36,919 bases of DNA from JBFXDI01 sp050181295 (GCA_050181295.1 JBFXDI010000025.1:1-36919), one strand, 5' to 3'; shown: positions 23,554 to 32,188, counted from the stretch's first letter. Program-made: numbers and translations. Notes: a model not told the origin generated them from the letters alone.

Positions 23554-23874
23554 ATGTCGCGCCGTTCGATCTGCCGGGCCATCGAGACGCGAACCGTTCT
23601 TCTCGTCACCTATCACGGGGAGAAGCGGGAGGTGGAGCCGCATATCTTCGGGCAGAGCAGCGCGGGCAATCCGCTTCTGAGCGGATGGCAGCGCTCCGGC
23701 GAGGCTCCCGGATGGCGGAACTTCGTCGTTTCGGAAATCGAGGCGCTGGAGCGCACGGTCATCCGGTTCAAGCGCCCGCGCGACGGCTACAATCCCGACG
23801 ACCCGAGCTTCGGGTCGATTGCCTGCCGGCTTGTCTCGGGCAGAAGAAGGAAGCGGTCCGGCGCAGGGTCCTGA
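23554..23874 (+). CDS. small stand-alone WYL-like domain protein
   Basis: 106 residues; ATG 23554 is preceded by AAGGAG. The sequence AIETRTVLLVTYHGEKREVEPHIFG..GNPLLSGWQ followed by WRNFVVSEIEALE has the pattern of a WYL domain: an opening helix, a YxxxxREVEPH strand, and a strand/helix with the interface to the usual ligand-binding surface. WYL domains normally sit behind a helix-turn-helix in transcription regulators of defence or DNA-damage responses. Here no DNA-binding part is present. The tail (FKRPRDGYNPDDPSFGSIAC) is unusual, ending in a basic stretch. Function unknown. It converges on the permease gene with a three-base gap. Confidence 0.7.
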   Translation: MSRRSICRAIETRTVLLVTYHGEKREVEPHIFGQSSAGNPLLSGWQRSGEAPGWRNFVVSEIEALERTVIRFKRPRDGYNPDDPSFGSIACRLVSGRRRKRSGAGS

Positions 23875-23877
23875 AGC

Positions 23878-24693
23878 TCAGGCGCCGTCCTGGACGGGCC
23901 TCAACCGCTGCACCAGGAGCCGGACGAGCAGCACGGTGATGGTGGCCAGGATCAGCAGCACCGAAATCGCGGCGATCGCGGGGTCGATATTGTCCCGCAA
24001 GCCCATCCACATGAGGCGCGGCAGCGTTATGGCGTCCACGCTCGAGACGAAGAGCGTGACGCCGATCTCCTCCCAGGAAAGGACGAAGGAGAGAAGTGCC
24101 GCGGTGAGAACGCCGAACTTGATGTTGGGCAGGATGATCCGGAAGGCGCGCTGGCTGACGGAGGCGCCGAGCCCGCGGGCTGCGAGGTCGATGCGTCGAT
24201 CGACCTGGCTGAGCGCCACGAGGATCAGCACGACGGCGAAGGGCACGATCATGATCACGTGCGCCAGCGCCACGCCGAGCCATGTGTCGTAACCCACGAG
24301 GTCGTTGAACTTCGAGAGGCCGGTCAGCAGGAAGTAGATCGTCAGCGCCGAGACGACCGGCGGCACGATCATGGGAAGGAGCACGAAACCCACGAGCACC
24401 GGGGTGAGGAGCGGGCGGAACATCCAGATGCCGAGGCCGAACATCACCGCAAGCACGGTCGCGATCAGGCTGCTGACCACCCCGATCCGGAGGCTCAGCA
24501 ACAGTCCGTCACCCCAGGCAGCGTTCTCGAACAACGCTCGGTAGTGCCGCAGCGACAGCTCCCCCTGCGGCATCGAGAGGAAGCGCTGCGGCGTGAACGA
24601 TACCGGCACGACCGCCAGGAGCGGCATGAGCAGGAAGATCGCCACCAGGACGGCGAAAAGAATGGCCAGCGGTCCCGGGCGGTATCCGCTCAT
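23878..24693 (-). CDS. spermidine/putrescine-type ABC transporter permease (PotC-like)
   Basis: 271 residues, ATG 24693 overlapping the preceding stop as ATGA. Six hydrophobic segments; the cytoplasmic coupling loop DLAARGLGASVSQRAFRIILPNIKFGVLTAALLSFVLSWEEIG is of the binding-protein-dependent permease type with the EAA-like region. The order ATPase, binding protein, permease B, permease C is shared by polyamine and related iron/thiamine importers. It should form a heterodimeric pore with the product of 24690-25523. Confidence 0.92.
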   Translation of the reverse strand: MSGYRPGPLAILFAVLVAIFLLMPLLAVVPVSFTPQRFLSMPQGELSLRHYRALFENAAWGDGLLLSLRIGVVSSLIATVLAVMFGLGIWMFRPLLTPVLVGFVLLPMIVPPVVSALTIYFLLTGLSKFNDLVGYDTWLGVALAHVIMIVPFAVVLILVALSQVDRRIDLAARGLGASVSQRAFRIILPNIKFGVLTAALLSFVLSWEEIGVTLFVSSVDAITLPRLMWMGLRDNIDPAIAAISVLLILATITVLLVRLLVQRLRPVQDGA

Positions 24694-25523
24694 CGCACCA
24701 GTCCCGCGGGCTTCAGGAAGCGGAAAAGGAGCGCAATGAGCGCGCCGACGAAGAGAACCAGCGTCACGCTGAGGGCCGCGCCGAGCCCCCAGTCGATGCT
24801 CTGGAACATGCGCAGATAGACGAGCTCGGCGATCATCACGCTGCGCCCGCCGCCGAGGATCGCCGGCGTGACGAAGAAGCCGAGGGCGAAGACGAAGACG
24901 ATCAGCGCCGCTCCGATGATGCCGGACGCGGTCATGGGCACGAAGACCGTCCAGAAGATCCTAAGGCGGCTGGCGCCGAGCCCCCGCGCGGCGAGCAGCA
25001 CGCGCTCGTCGAGGGTGCGCATGGCGGAGGCGATGGGGAAGACAGCGTAAGGCAGGAGAAAGTGCGTCATGCCGACGATGACGCCGAACTCGTTGCGGAC
25101 GAGAGCGAGCGGCTCGGAGATGAAGCCCAAGGACTGGAGCCAGGTGTTGACGAGGCCGCGATTGGAGAGGAGCGCCAGCCAGCCGAAGGCGCGTGTGAGC
25201 ACCGAGATCCAGAACGGGATCAGGATGCAGAACTCGATCAACGTCCGCTGCAGCGGCGTCCCGCGGATCCAGAGATAGGCGATGGCGTAGGCGCCGACGA
25301 CCGACACGACGGTCACGATGGCGCAGATACGGAAGGTACGGATGAAGACGGAAAGCACGAGGGGGTCGCTGGTCAGCCGCACATACTGGCTGAAGCCCGG
25401 TTCAGGCAGGGTGACGCTCCATTCCGCAACGCCGAGGAACGGGAGCGCATAGGCAAGAGCGAGGAAAAGGAGGAGCGGGCCGAGCAGCGCAGCCAAAGCC
25501 AGCGGCGATACGGAACGGCTCAT
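24690..25523 (-). CDS. spermidine/putrescine-type ABC transporter permease (PotB-like)
   Basis: 277 residues from ATG 25523 with GGAG upstream (a GTG two codons earlier is also in frame). Six hydrophobic segments and the coupling loop VLLAARGLGASRLRIFWTVFVPMTASGIIGAALIVFVFALG match the family. VGMTHFLLPYAVFPIASAM is a conserved periplasmic-to-membrane stretch. It lies 58 bases after the binding-protein stop. The stop overlaps the next permease start, indicating coupled translation. Confidence 0.92.
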   Translation of the reverse strand: MSRSVSPLALAALLGPLLLFLALAYALPFLGVAEWSVTLPEPGFSQYVRLTSDPLVLSVFIRTFRICAIVTVVSVVGAYAIAYLWIRGTPLQRTLIEFCILIPFWISVLTRAFGWLALLSNRGLVNTWLQSLGFISEPLALVRNEFGVIVGMTHFLLPYAVFPIASAMRTLDERVLLAARGLGASRLRIFWTVFVPMTASGIIGAALIVFVFALGFFVTPAILGGGRSVMIAELVYLRMFQSIDWGLGAALSVTLVLFVGALIALLFRFLKPAGLVR

Positions 25524-25581
25524 CCCCACTCCAATTCAGTGAGGCTCCGGGCGTCTGTTCCGACGCCCGGAGCCCAATCGA

Positions 25582-26709
25582 TCAGGCGGAGATGACCGCG
25601 GTATAGGCGTCGAGCGCGGCCGAGTATTTTTCCGCGTACCAGGGCATGTCGAGCGGGACCTGCTTGGCGATGTTGGCCTGATCCACGCAGTTGTGGCGGC
25701 GCTTGTCCTCGGGGATCAGCGCGTCGGTGGCAGGATTGGCGGGGCCCTGGGCCAGCATGTCGAAGATCACGAGCTGCTTCTCGGGCGCCTGGGCGCTGGC
25801 GATGAACTTCATCGCATTCTCCTTGCCGCCCGGGTTGTTCTTGATCACGCCGAGGGCGCCCGGGGACAGAAGGCCCTGATCCCAGATGTACTTGATGCCG
25901 CCGCCCGAGTCCTGCTCCATGAGCATGGCGCGGGTGGACCAGACGATGGCCATCGAGGCATCTCCGTTCATCAGCACCGACTGGCTTTCCGCGCCGCCGC
26001 CCCAGAAGGAGACGATGTTGTCCTTGAAGGCCTTGATCTTGGCGTGGGCGCGATCGAGATCGAGCGGATAGAGCTTGTCTGGCGCGACGCCGTCGCCGAG
26101 CAGCGCCACCTCCCACATGGCGGAGCCCCACTTGTACATGGACCGCTTGCCGGGAAACTTCTCGACGTCGAAGAAGTCGGCCATGCCGGTGGGCGCCTTG
26201 TCGCCGAACTTCTTGGCGTCATAGGCAAGCACGTAGCTGAAGAAGTAGGTCGAGGCGGCGTGGTCCCAGCCGAAGCCCGGACGCATCTTGCTCTTGTCGA
26301 CGACAGCGTAGTCGATCTCTTCCATCATGCCCTGCTTGCCGAGCGTGATGGCGGAGAACGGGTCGATGTCGACGAGGTCCCAGGTGGGCTTGCCGCTCTT
26401 GAACTGGGCCGCGACCGCGCCTTCCGTCGGACCGGAGCCGTCCTCCTTCACGGTGATGCCGGTCTCCTTCAGGAAAGGCTGCCCGTAGGCCGTGTCATAG
26501 GCCTTGATCGCGTCGCCGCCCCAGTTGACGAGCACGAGCTCGTTCGCGGCGGCCTCGGCGTTGCGGGACCTGAGCGCGAAGGGCGCTCCGGCCAGCAGCA
26601 TGGCGGCAATCTGCGTGAAGCGGCGGCGGCTGAGTTCGCCCCGCGCCACCTTGGATGCGAGGATCTCCAGGCAATCCTTCTGGAAGGCCCGGTCATGCAT
26701 GTCTGTCAT
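25582..26709 (-). CDS. ABC transporter periplasmic binding protein (PotD-like), probable Tat signal
   Basis: 375 residues, ATG 26709 with GGGAGAGG upstream. The N-terminus bears a twin-arginine motif (SRRRFTQ near residues 22-28) followed by IAAMLLAGAPFALRSRNAEA, pointing to export by the Tat route. The mature part is a spermidine/putrescine-type binding protein: ELVLVNWGGDAIKAYDTAY, WDLVDIDPFSAI, MFxVEKFPGKRSMYKWG-like DVEKFPGKRSMYKWG, and WGGGAESQSVLMNGDASMAIVWSTRAM. The true ligand could be a polyamine or another small amine or acid. It is the second gene of the transporter unit. Confidence 0.92.
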   Translation of the reverse strand: MTDMHDRAFQKDCLEILASKVARGELSRRRFTQIAAMLLAGAPFALRSRNAEAAANELVLVNWGGDAIKAYDTAYGQPFLKETGITVKEDGSGPTEGAVAAQFKSGKPTWDLVDIDPFSAITLGKQGMMEEIDYAVVDKSKMRPGFGWDHAASTYFFSYVLAYDAKKFGDKAPTGMADFFDVEKFPGKRSMYKWGSAMWEVALLGDGVAPDKLYPLDLDRAHAKIKAFKDNIVSFWGGGAESQSVLMNGDASMAIVWSTRAMLMEQDSGGGIKYIWDQGLLSPGALGVIKNNPGGKENAMKFIASAQAPEKQLVIFDMLAQGPANPATDALIPEDKRRHNCVDQANIAKQVPLDMPWYAEKYSAALDAYTAVISA

Positions 26710-26750
26710 CTTCCTCTCCCTGTTTGCGAAGACCTGCGATTGTCGTCCGG

Positions 26751-27848
26751 CTAGGCTTGCGGGCGCGCCGGCAAAAGGAAACCCTGATCCACGGGCCAGT
26801 TCACCCAGATCTCCCCGCTCCTGCCGAGGATCGGCGCGGCCTCCGCGCTTGCGAGCGAAAGGGTGAGGCCGGTGCCGCCGCCGGTGCGGAGCTTGAGGCG
26901 CGTGACGCCCCCGAGGTAGGTGTGGCTGTCTATGGCGGCGCGCACGGCGTTCGCCGCGTCCGGCGCGGCGGGCTTGTCCGCGAGCGTCAGGTGCTCGGGG
27001 CGGATCGCCAGCACCGAGCCGCCATTGCTTGCGCCGTCCGCGGCCACGCGGATGCGCTGTCCTTCGAACTGCCCTTCCGCCGAGCCCGCGCTGACGCTCA
27101 CGTCCGACAGCGGAAGCAGATTGATCTCTCCCAGGAACTCCGCCACGAAGCGATTGGCCGGGCGTTCGTAGACCTCGGCCGGCTTGCCGATCTGCTGCAA
27201 CTCGCCGTGATTGAAGATGGCGACGCGGGTCGAGAGTGCCAGCGCCTCGCTCTGGTCGTGCGTGACGAAGATGAAGGTGGTGCCGGTCTGCTCGTGCAGG
27301 CGCTTCACCTCGGCCTGCATCTGCTCGCGCAGGTTCTTGTCGAGGGCGGAGAAAGGCTCATCCAGCAGCAGAACGCCCGGCTCGAAGACGAGTGCCCGCG
27401 CCAGCGCCACACGCTGCTGCTGGCCGCCCGAGAGCTGTCGCGGCAGCTTCTTCTCGTGCCCCTTGAGGCCGACGCGCTCGACCATGGCTCCCACGCGACG
27501 GCGGACTTCTTCCGCCGCATAGCGCCTGACCTGCAGCGGGAAGGCGATATTGGCCTCCACCGTCATGTGCGGGAAGAGCGCGTAGCCCTGGAAGACCATG
27601 CCGTAGGAGCGCGCCTCGGCGGGGAGCGCGGTGATGTCCGTCCCCTTGCTGAGGAGCCGGCCTTCGCTCGGGGCCTCGAAGCCCGCGAGGATGAGAAGGA
27701 GCGTCGTCTTTCCGGACCCCGAAGGGCCCAGAAGCGTGAGGAACTCGCCGCGGACGATGTCGAGCGAGATGTCCTTCAGAGCCCGGAAGGCTCCGAAGTC
27801 CTTCGAAACGCCAATGGCGGTCAAGCCTACGGCGCCGCTCTGCGGCAT
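26751..27848 (-). CDS. ABC transporter ATP-binding protein (PotA-like)
   Basis: 365 residues, ATG 27848 with GGAGGGGAGG upstream. Walker A GPSGSGKT, Q-loop VFQGYALFPHM, signature LSGGQQQRVALARAL, Walker B VLLLDEPFSALD and switch THDQSEA are all present. The C-terminal third is the TOBE regulatory domain (VLAIRPEHLTL, GVTRLKLRTGGG). This is the PotA/FbpC type used for polyamine, iron or similar import. It is the first gene of the four-gene transporter unit, preceded by a terminator and a possible promoter. Confidence 0.95.
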   Translation of the reverse strand: MPQSGAVGLTAIGVSKDFGAFRALKDISLDIVRGEFLTLLGPSGSGKTTLLLILAGFEAPSEGRLLSKGTDITALPAEARSYGMVFQGYALFPHMTVEANIAFPLQVRRYAAEEVRRRVGAMVERVGLKGHEKKLPRQLSGGQQQRVALARALVFEPGVLLLDEPFSALDKNLREQMQAEVKRLHEQTGTTFIFVTHDQSEALALSTRVAIFNHGELQQIGKPAEVYERPANRFVAEFLGEINLLPLSDVSVSAGSAEGQFEGQRIRVAADGASNGGSVLAIRPEHLTLADKPAAPDAANAVRAAIDSHTYLGGVTRLKLRTGGGTGLTLSLASAEAAPILGRSGEIWVNWPVDQGFLLPARPQA

Positions 27849-27877
27849 GCCTCCCCTCCGTTCGCTCCCTCGCCGTC

Positions 27878-27906
27878 ATACTAGGCGAAAAATCAGCGCG
27901 CCTCAA
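27878..27906 (-). promoter_or_regulatory. possible promoter of the PotA-like operon
   Basis: On the minus strand TTGAGG (27906-27901) and TAGTAT (27883-27878) have a 17-base spacing, 4/6 matches each. The -35 lies inside the loop of the upstream terminator hairpin, so the two signals overlap. Confidence 0.4.
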
Positions 27907-27926
27907 AGGGGTTAGGAATGCGCTGA
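27888..27926 (-). terminator. Rho-independent terminator after the triple-RidA gene
   Basis: Seven-base stem TCAGCGC (27893-27899) / GCGCTGA (27920-27926) with a 20-base loop; on the minus strand the stem is followed by TTTTT (complement of 27888-27892). It lies 21 bases after the stop of the three-domain RidA gene and should separate it from the transporter genes. Confidence 0.6.
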
Positions 27927-27947
27927 GGTCGTGCTTCAGCCCCCGGA

Positions 27948-29186
27948 TCAATCCGGCTCGGCCATGGCGAAGATATCGATCTCGATCACCATTTCCGGAT
28001 AGGCAAGCTTGGGCAGCGGGATGCCGGTGGTGGCGGGGCCGGGATCGACGAAGAAGGAGGAGCGGATCGAGAGGTTCTCGTGCAGGTCGTCTCCATGGCC
28101 GTCGCCCTCGTAGACGGTCATTACCTTGCAGACATCGCCATAGTCGGCGCCGAGATCCTTCAGGATGGTCCCGATATGGGTCATGGCCTGGCGGGTCTGG
28201 GCGGAAAGCTTGCCCGGATGGACGGCGCGGCCCTGCTTGTCGAGCGACACCTGCCCGCCGAGGAAGATCATGTCGTGGCACTTGAGGCCATGCTTGTAGG
28301 GAAGATGCACATGCCAGTCCCAGAGCGTCTCCGGCCAGGAATGGCGGCGCGGCAGCCGGCTTCCGTCCTCGCCCAGCATGGCCACCATCTCGATCCGGAC
28401 CTGCTGGCCTTCGCGGGCATGGCGGGGGAGCGGCACGCCCGTCGCGGCAGGGCCGGGCTCCTTGAAATGCGCCGCGCAGGCGAGCGCCGCCGGCTCGAAG
28501 TCCTCGACCGTGCCGTGGCCGACGTACCAGCGGTTGAGCTTCACCGCGTCGTCGAAGTCCGCCCCGAAGGCGGAAAGAACCTCGCCGATCTGGCCCATCA
28601 CGATCTTCGTCTGATCGATGATCTTGCCGGGCTTTGAAACTTTACCCTGTGCATCGAGCGGCGACTGGCCGCTGACGAAGATCATCTTCCCGCAGCGCAG
28701 CCCATGCACGAACGGGTCCGGCAGGGCAGGCACGCCCTTGGGCGCGGCATAAGTGCGTTTAAGGCGCGCATCGTTCTCGCCCAGCATGGCATAGCCTTCG
28801 ATCTCCACCACCATGCCCGGATAGGCGAGGTAGGGCACGGGAACCGCCGTCACGGCCGGTTTCGCGCCATCGGGCAGGGCCTTGCCCACCATGCGCAGGA
28901 ATTCGGTCTCGTCCACGGAGCCGTCGTTCACATAGAAGCAGAGGAGCTTCACGAGGTCCGTGAGCGAGCTTCCAAGCTCCTCCAGCACCGTTCCGAAGCT
29001 TCCAATAACGTTCGGCACCTGGGCCGCGAGGTCGCCGGCGTTGCGGACTTCCCCGCTCGACGTCAGGTCCACCTGCCCGCCCACCCACAGCATCTGGCCG
29101 CAGCGGAGCCCATGCTTGTGCGTCACTTTGATCGGCCAGTCCCAGTGGCCTTCGGGCCAGACATGACGCTTCCTCAAGGCTCCCAT
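27948..29186 (-). CDS. three-domain RidA (YjgF) protein, single-chain
   Basis: 412 residues; ATG 29186 follows GGAGGA. The chain consists of three consecutive RidA domains, at about residues 7-136, 143-272 and 280-408, separated by linkers of only about seven residues. Each repeats HGLxCGxM-like, GGQxxL or SGQSPL, the IGxxLxxLG helix, and VEIE/IEM/IEID strands. Domains 1 and 3 share RH.WPE..WDW at their starts, so they are closer to each other than to domain 2. RidA is normally a homotrimer of about 130-residue chains with active sites at subunit contacts, so this may fold as a covalent trimer. None of the three has the catalytic arginine at the Arg105 place. Next to an acyl-CoA ligase. The function is not known to me. 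Confidence 0.9.
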   Translation of the reverse strand: MGALRKRHVWPEGHWDWPIKVTHKHGLRCGQMLWVGGQVDLTSSGEVRNAGDLAAQVPNVIGSFGTVLEELGSSLTDLVKLLCFYVNDGSVDETEFLRMVGKALPDGAKPAVTAVPVPYLAYPGMVVEIEGYAMLGENDARLKRTYAAPKGVPALPDPFVHGLRCGKMIFVSGQSPLDAQGKVSKPGKIIDQTKIVMGQIGEVLSAFGADFDDAVKLNRWYVGHGTVEDFEPAALACAAHFKEPGPAATGVPLPRHAREGQQVRIEMVAMLGEDGSRLPRRHSWPETLWDWHVHLPYKHGLKCHDMIFLGGQVSLDKQGRAVHPGKLSAQTRQAMTHIGTILKDLGADYGDVCKVMTVYEGDGHGDDLHENLSIRSSFFVDPGPATTGIPLPKLAYPEMVIEIDIFAMAEPD

Positions 29187-29228
29187 CGCGCTTCCTCCAA
29201 GGTTCTTTGGTTGTCGGGCTTCCGGCGA

Positions 29229-30857
29229 TCAGATGTTCTTAGTCATCTCGCGCAGTCGGAATTTCTGGATTTTCCCCGTCGAGGTCTTCGGGATCTCGGC
29301 GAAGACCACGTGGCGCGGCACCTTGTAGCGCGCCAGACCCTGCCGGCACCACTCCACCAGCTCCTCGGCGGTGGCCGACCGGCCGGACTTGAGCTCGATG
29401 AAGGCGCAAGGGGTCTCGCCCCATTTCTCGTCCGCCTTGGCCACGACCGCGGCGGCGGCGACCGCCGGATGCTTGTAGAGCACGTCCTCGACCTCAATTG
29501 AGGAAATGTTCTCCCCGCCCGAGATGATGATGTCCTTGGAACGGTCCTTGAGCTGGATATAGCCGTCCGGATGCAGGACGCCCAAATCGCCCGAATGGTA
29601 CCAGCCGCCCGCGAAGGCTTCCTCGGTCGCCTTCGCATTCTTCAGATAGCCCTTCATCACCACGTTGCCGCGGAACATGACCTCGCCCAGCGTTTCGCCG
29701 TCGGCGGGAACTGGCGTCATGGTCTCGGGGTGCATCACCGACAGGTCTTCCAGCGGCACGTAGCGCACGCCCTGCCGCGCCTTCTTGGCGGCGCGCTCGG
29801 GCGCGGGAAGCGCACTCCAGGCCTCGTTCCAGTCGTTCACCACTGCCGGTCCATAAGTCTCGGTCAGGCCATAGAGATGGGTCACGTTGAAGCCCGCTTC
29901 GGCCATGGCGGCGAGCACTGCCTCGGGCGGGGGCGCTGCGGCGGTGAAGAACTCGACTGTCTGGTCGAGCTCCCGCTTCTCGGCATCCGGCGTGTTGAGA
30001 ATGGTCGACATGACGATGGGCGCGCCGCAGAGATGGGTGACCCGGTGCTCGGCGAGCGCCTGCCAGATGGCGGCGGCGCGGACCCAGCGCAGGCAGACAT
30101 GCGTGCCGCCGTTGACGGAGAGCGTCCAGGGGAAGCACCAGCCGTTGCAGTGGAACATGGGAAGCGTCCAGAGATAGACCGGATGCTTCTGCATGGAGGC
30201 CGTGATGACGTTGCCCTGCGCGAGCAGGTAGGCGCCCCGGTGGTGGTAGACGACACCCTTGGGATTGCCCGTGGTGCCGGACGTATAGTTGAGGGAGATG
30301 GCGTCCCATTCGTCGTCGGGCATCGCCCAGGCGAAGTCGGGATCGCCGCCCGAGACGAAGGCGTCGTAGTCGTTGGTGGAGAGGGGCTCTCCGACCTGCG
30401 GGAACTGGCAGTCGTCGAAATCGACCACCAGGGGCTTCACGCGGGCGAGCGCCAGAGCCTCGCGCATGGTGCTGGAAAACTCTCGATCGACGATCAGCAC
30501 CTTGGCATCGGCATGGTCGAGCTGAAAGGCGATGACCGCTGGATCGAGCCGCGTGTTGATCGAGTGAAGGACGCCGCCGGCCATCGGCACGCCATAGTGC
30601 GCCTCGAGCATCGGCGGCGTGTTCGCCAGCATGACGGAGACCGTGTCGCCCTTGCCGATGCCGCGTCCCGACAGCGCCGAGGCCAGCATGCGGCAGCGCC
30701 GATAGAACTCCCCATAGGTGATCCGGTGCTCGCCATGGATGATGGCGATGCGCGCCGGATAGACGGCAGCCGAGCGGGCGAGGAACGACAATGGCGTCAG
30801 CGGCTGGAAATTGGCCGGACGCTTGTCGAGGTTCTCAGAGTAGGGATTGGAAGGCAT
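29229..30857 (-). CDS. AMP-dependent acyl-CoA synthetase
   Basis: 542 residues, ATG 30857, no strong ribosome site. ANL-family motifs: LNYTSGTTGNPKGVVYHHRG, YLWTLPMFHCNGWCFPW, THLYGLTETYGPAVVNDW, WYHSGDLGVLHPDGYIQLKDRSKDIIISGGENISSIEVE, and catalytic lysine in TSTGKIQKFRLRE. The FHCNGW motif places it in the group with DmdB and other medium/short-chain acyl-CoA ligases. It activates a carboxylic acid to its CoA ester. The RidA-repeat gene starts 42 bases after its stop, so the two probably share a transcript. Specific acid unknown. Confidence 0.93.
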   Translation of the reverse strand: MPSNPYSENLDKRPANFQPLTPLSFLARSAAVYPARIAIIHGEHRITYGEFYRRCRMLASALSGRGIGKGDTVSVMLANTPPMLEAHYGVPMAGGVLHSINTRLDPAVIAFQLDHADAKVLIVDREFSSTMREALALARVKPLVVDFDDCQFPQVGEPLSTNDYDAFVSGGDPDFAWAMPDDEWDAISLNYTSGTTGNPKGVVYHHRGAYLLAQGNVITASMQKHPVYLWTLPMFHCNGWCFPWTLSVNGGTHVCLRWVRAAAIWQALAEHRVTHLCGAPIVMSTILNTPDAEKRELDQTVEFFTAAAPPPEAVLAAMAEAGFNVTHLYGLTETYGPAVVNDWNEAWSALPAPERAAKKARQGVRYVPLEDLSVMHPETMTPVPADGETLGEVMFRGNVVMKGYLKNAKATEEAFAGGWYHSGDLGVLHPDGYIQLKDRSKDIIISGGENISSIEVEDVLYKHPAVAAAAVVAKADEKWGETPCAFIELKSGRSATAEELVEWCRQGLARYKVPRHVVFAEIPKTSTGKIQKFRLREMTKNI

Positions 30858-30934
30858 CGGGACGGGTCACGCAAGGGACGACGCCCGACGCTACTCAATG
30901 AGCCTGGCCTCGGCAATGTTCGATGCGGCACCGT

Positions 30935-32077
30935 TCAGCGGTTGCGCACCCGGACCACGGACGGCACGGGAGCGGGGCGGCGGCTGTCGGCGTTCAGAGC
31001 GATGGCATAAAGCACCGCCAGGCCCCCAGCCGTGAGGAAGAGATCAAGCCACAATCCGCCATGCAGTTCCGTGCGCAGGATGAAGCACGTCACCGACAGA
31101 AGCGCGCCCCAGGCGAACACCGGCAGTGAATTGCGGCCCATGACGGCCAGCGGATTTGCATCCCCTATGCGCCCCAGCCACTGCCCCATGGGGCTGGCCA
31201 TCACGACATAAGCCAGCGCCAGGACATGCAGGAGACGCGGATAGGAAACGTAGCCCTTGTCAAAGCGTGTCAGCCGCTCGGGAAGCGGCGACAGCTTGGG
31301 CACGAGATCCCATCCATTGAAGCGCACGATATAGAAGGAGAAGGCGAGATAGACGAGGGCCGCCCCGAACAGGAACGGATTGAAGGGGATCGGCCGGCCC
31401 TCCCGCGTCCTGATCGCGAGCGCGAAGCCGATGACGAACAGGACCTGCCACGCGAAGGGATTGAAGAACCAGCCGCCGGCGGTCGGGTAGTTGGGCAGGT
31501 CGAGCGCGAAGCAGCCGGCAAGGAACCAGAGCGTGACCGATGCCGCGACCAGAAGCCCGAGCCCCTGCCGCGCCATGAGCATGATAAGCGGCATGCCAAG
31601 CAGCAGCACCATGTACATCGGCAGGATGTTGAAATAGCCGAGCTGGTGGCCGAGCGTGACGAGTCCGATGAAACCGCTCACGGGATCGGCGCCGAACGGC
31701 CAGATATTGACGTAGAAGCCCGGGATCGTGTCGAGGAGATAGCCCGGACGCGCGAACACGGCGGCCGCGAAAGCCAGCATCGCAACGGCGGCGAAGGTCG
31801 TGGCGATGTGCCACACATAGAGCGTCGCGGCACGCTGCCAGGCTTTCAATGTCATGTCCCAGCGGCGGCCGGCGGCAAACTTGCGGTCATAGGCAAACGC
31901 CGCCGCATAGCCCGCCAGCAGCACAAAAACCTCGGCTGCGTCCGACAGCCCAAAGTTGCGGGTCGTCAGCTTTCCTAGGGCATGGCCGGGGATGTGGTTG
32001 ATGAAGATGGTGACGAGCGCCAGCCCGCGCAGAACATCGATCCGCGTATCCCTCGATCGCGTCACATCCGACGTCAC
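30935..32077 (-). CDS. OpgC-domain membrane acyltransferase
   Basis: 380 residues, starting at GTG 32077 (MTSDVTRSRDTRIDVLRG). The opening RDTRIDVLRGLALVTIFINHIPGHALG is the OpgC mark, with the invariant histidine of membrane acyltransferases. About ten hydrophobic segments follow. OpgC proteins add succinyl groups to periplasmic glucans; other family members may modify different polysaccharides. Probably cytoplasmic-membrane located. No glucan synthesis genes are in the window. The upstream 142 bases contain the end of the L,D-transpeptidase gene and its terminator. Confidence 0.9.
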   Translation of the reverse strand: MTSDVTRSRDTRIDVLRGLALVTIFINHIPGHALGKLTTRNFGLSDAAEVFVLLAGYAAAFAYDRKFAAGRRWDMTLKAWQRAATLYVWHIATTFAAVAMLAFAAAVFARPGYLLDTIPGFYVNIWPFGADPVSGFIGLVTLGHQLGYFNILPMYMVLLLGMPLIMLMARQGLGLLVAASVTLWFLAGCFALDLPNYPTAGGWFFNPFAWQVLFVIGFALAIRTREGRPIPFNPFLFGAALVYLAFSFYIVRFNGWDLVPKLSPLPERLTRFDKGYVSYPRLLHVLALAYVVMASPMGQWLGRIGDANPLAVMGRNSLPVFAWGALLSVTCFILRTELHGGLWLDLFLTAGGLAVLYAIALNADSRRPAPVPSVVRVRNR

Positions 32078-32188
32078 AACAAGCCCATCCCAGTTCAGCG
32101 GCAGCGCGCAAGTTCACCGAAAATACACAACGCTCCGCAGGTCGAAAAGTTCACTAACGTGAACACCGAATAGCAGAGGTTCTTGGCG

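Noticed and set aside
29571..31010. 479-codon plus-strand frame opposite the acyl-CoA synthetase gene
   Set aside because: Mirror frame of a gene with complete ATP-binding and catalytic motifs; it runs on past the end of that gene without any domain.
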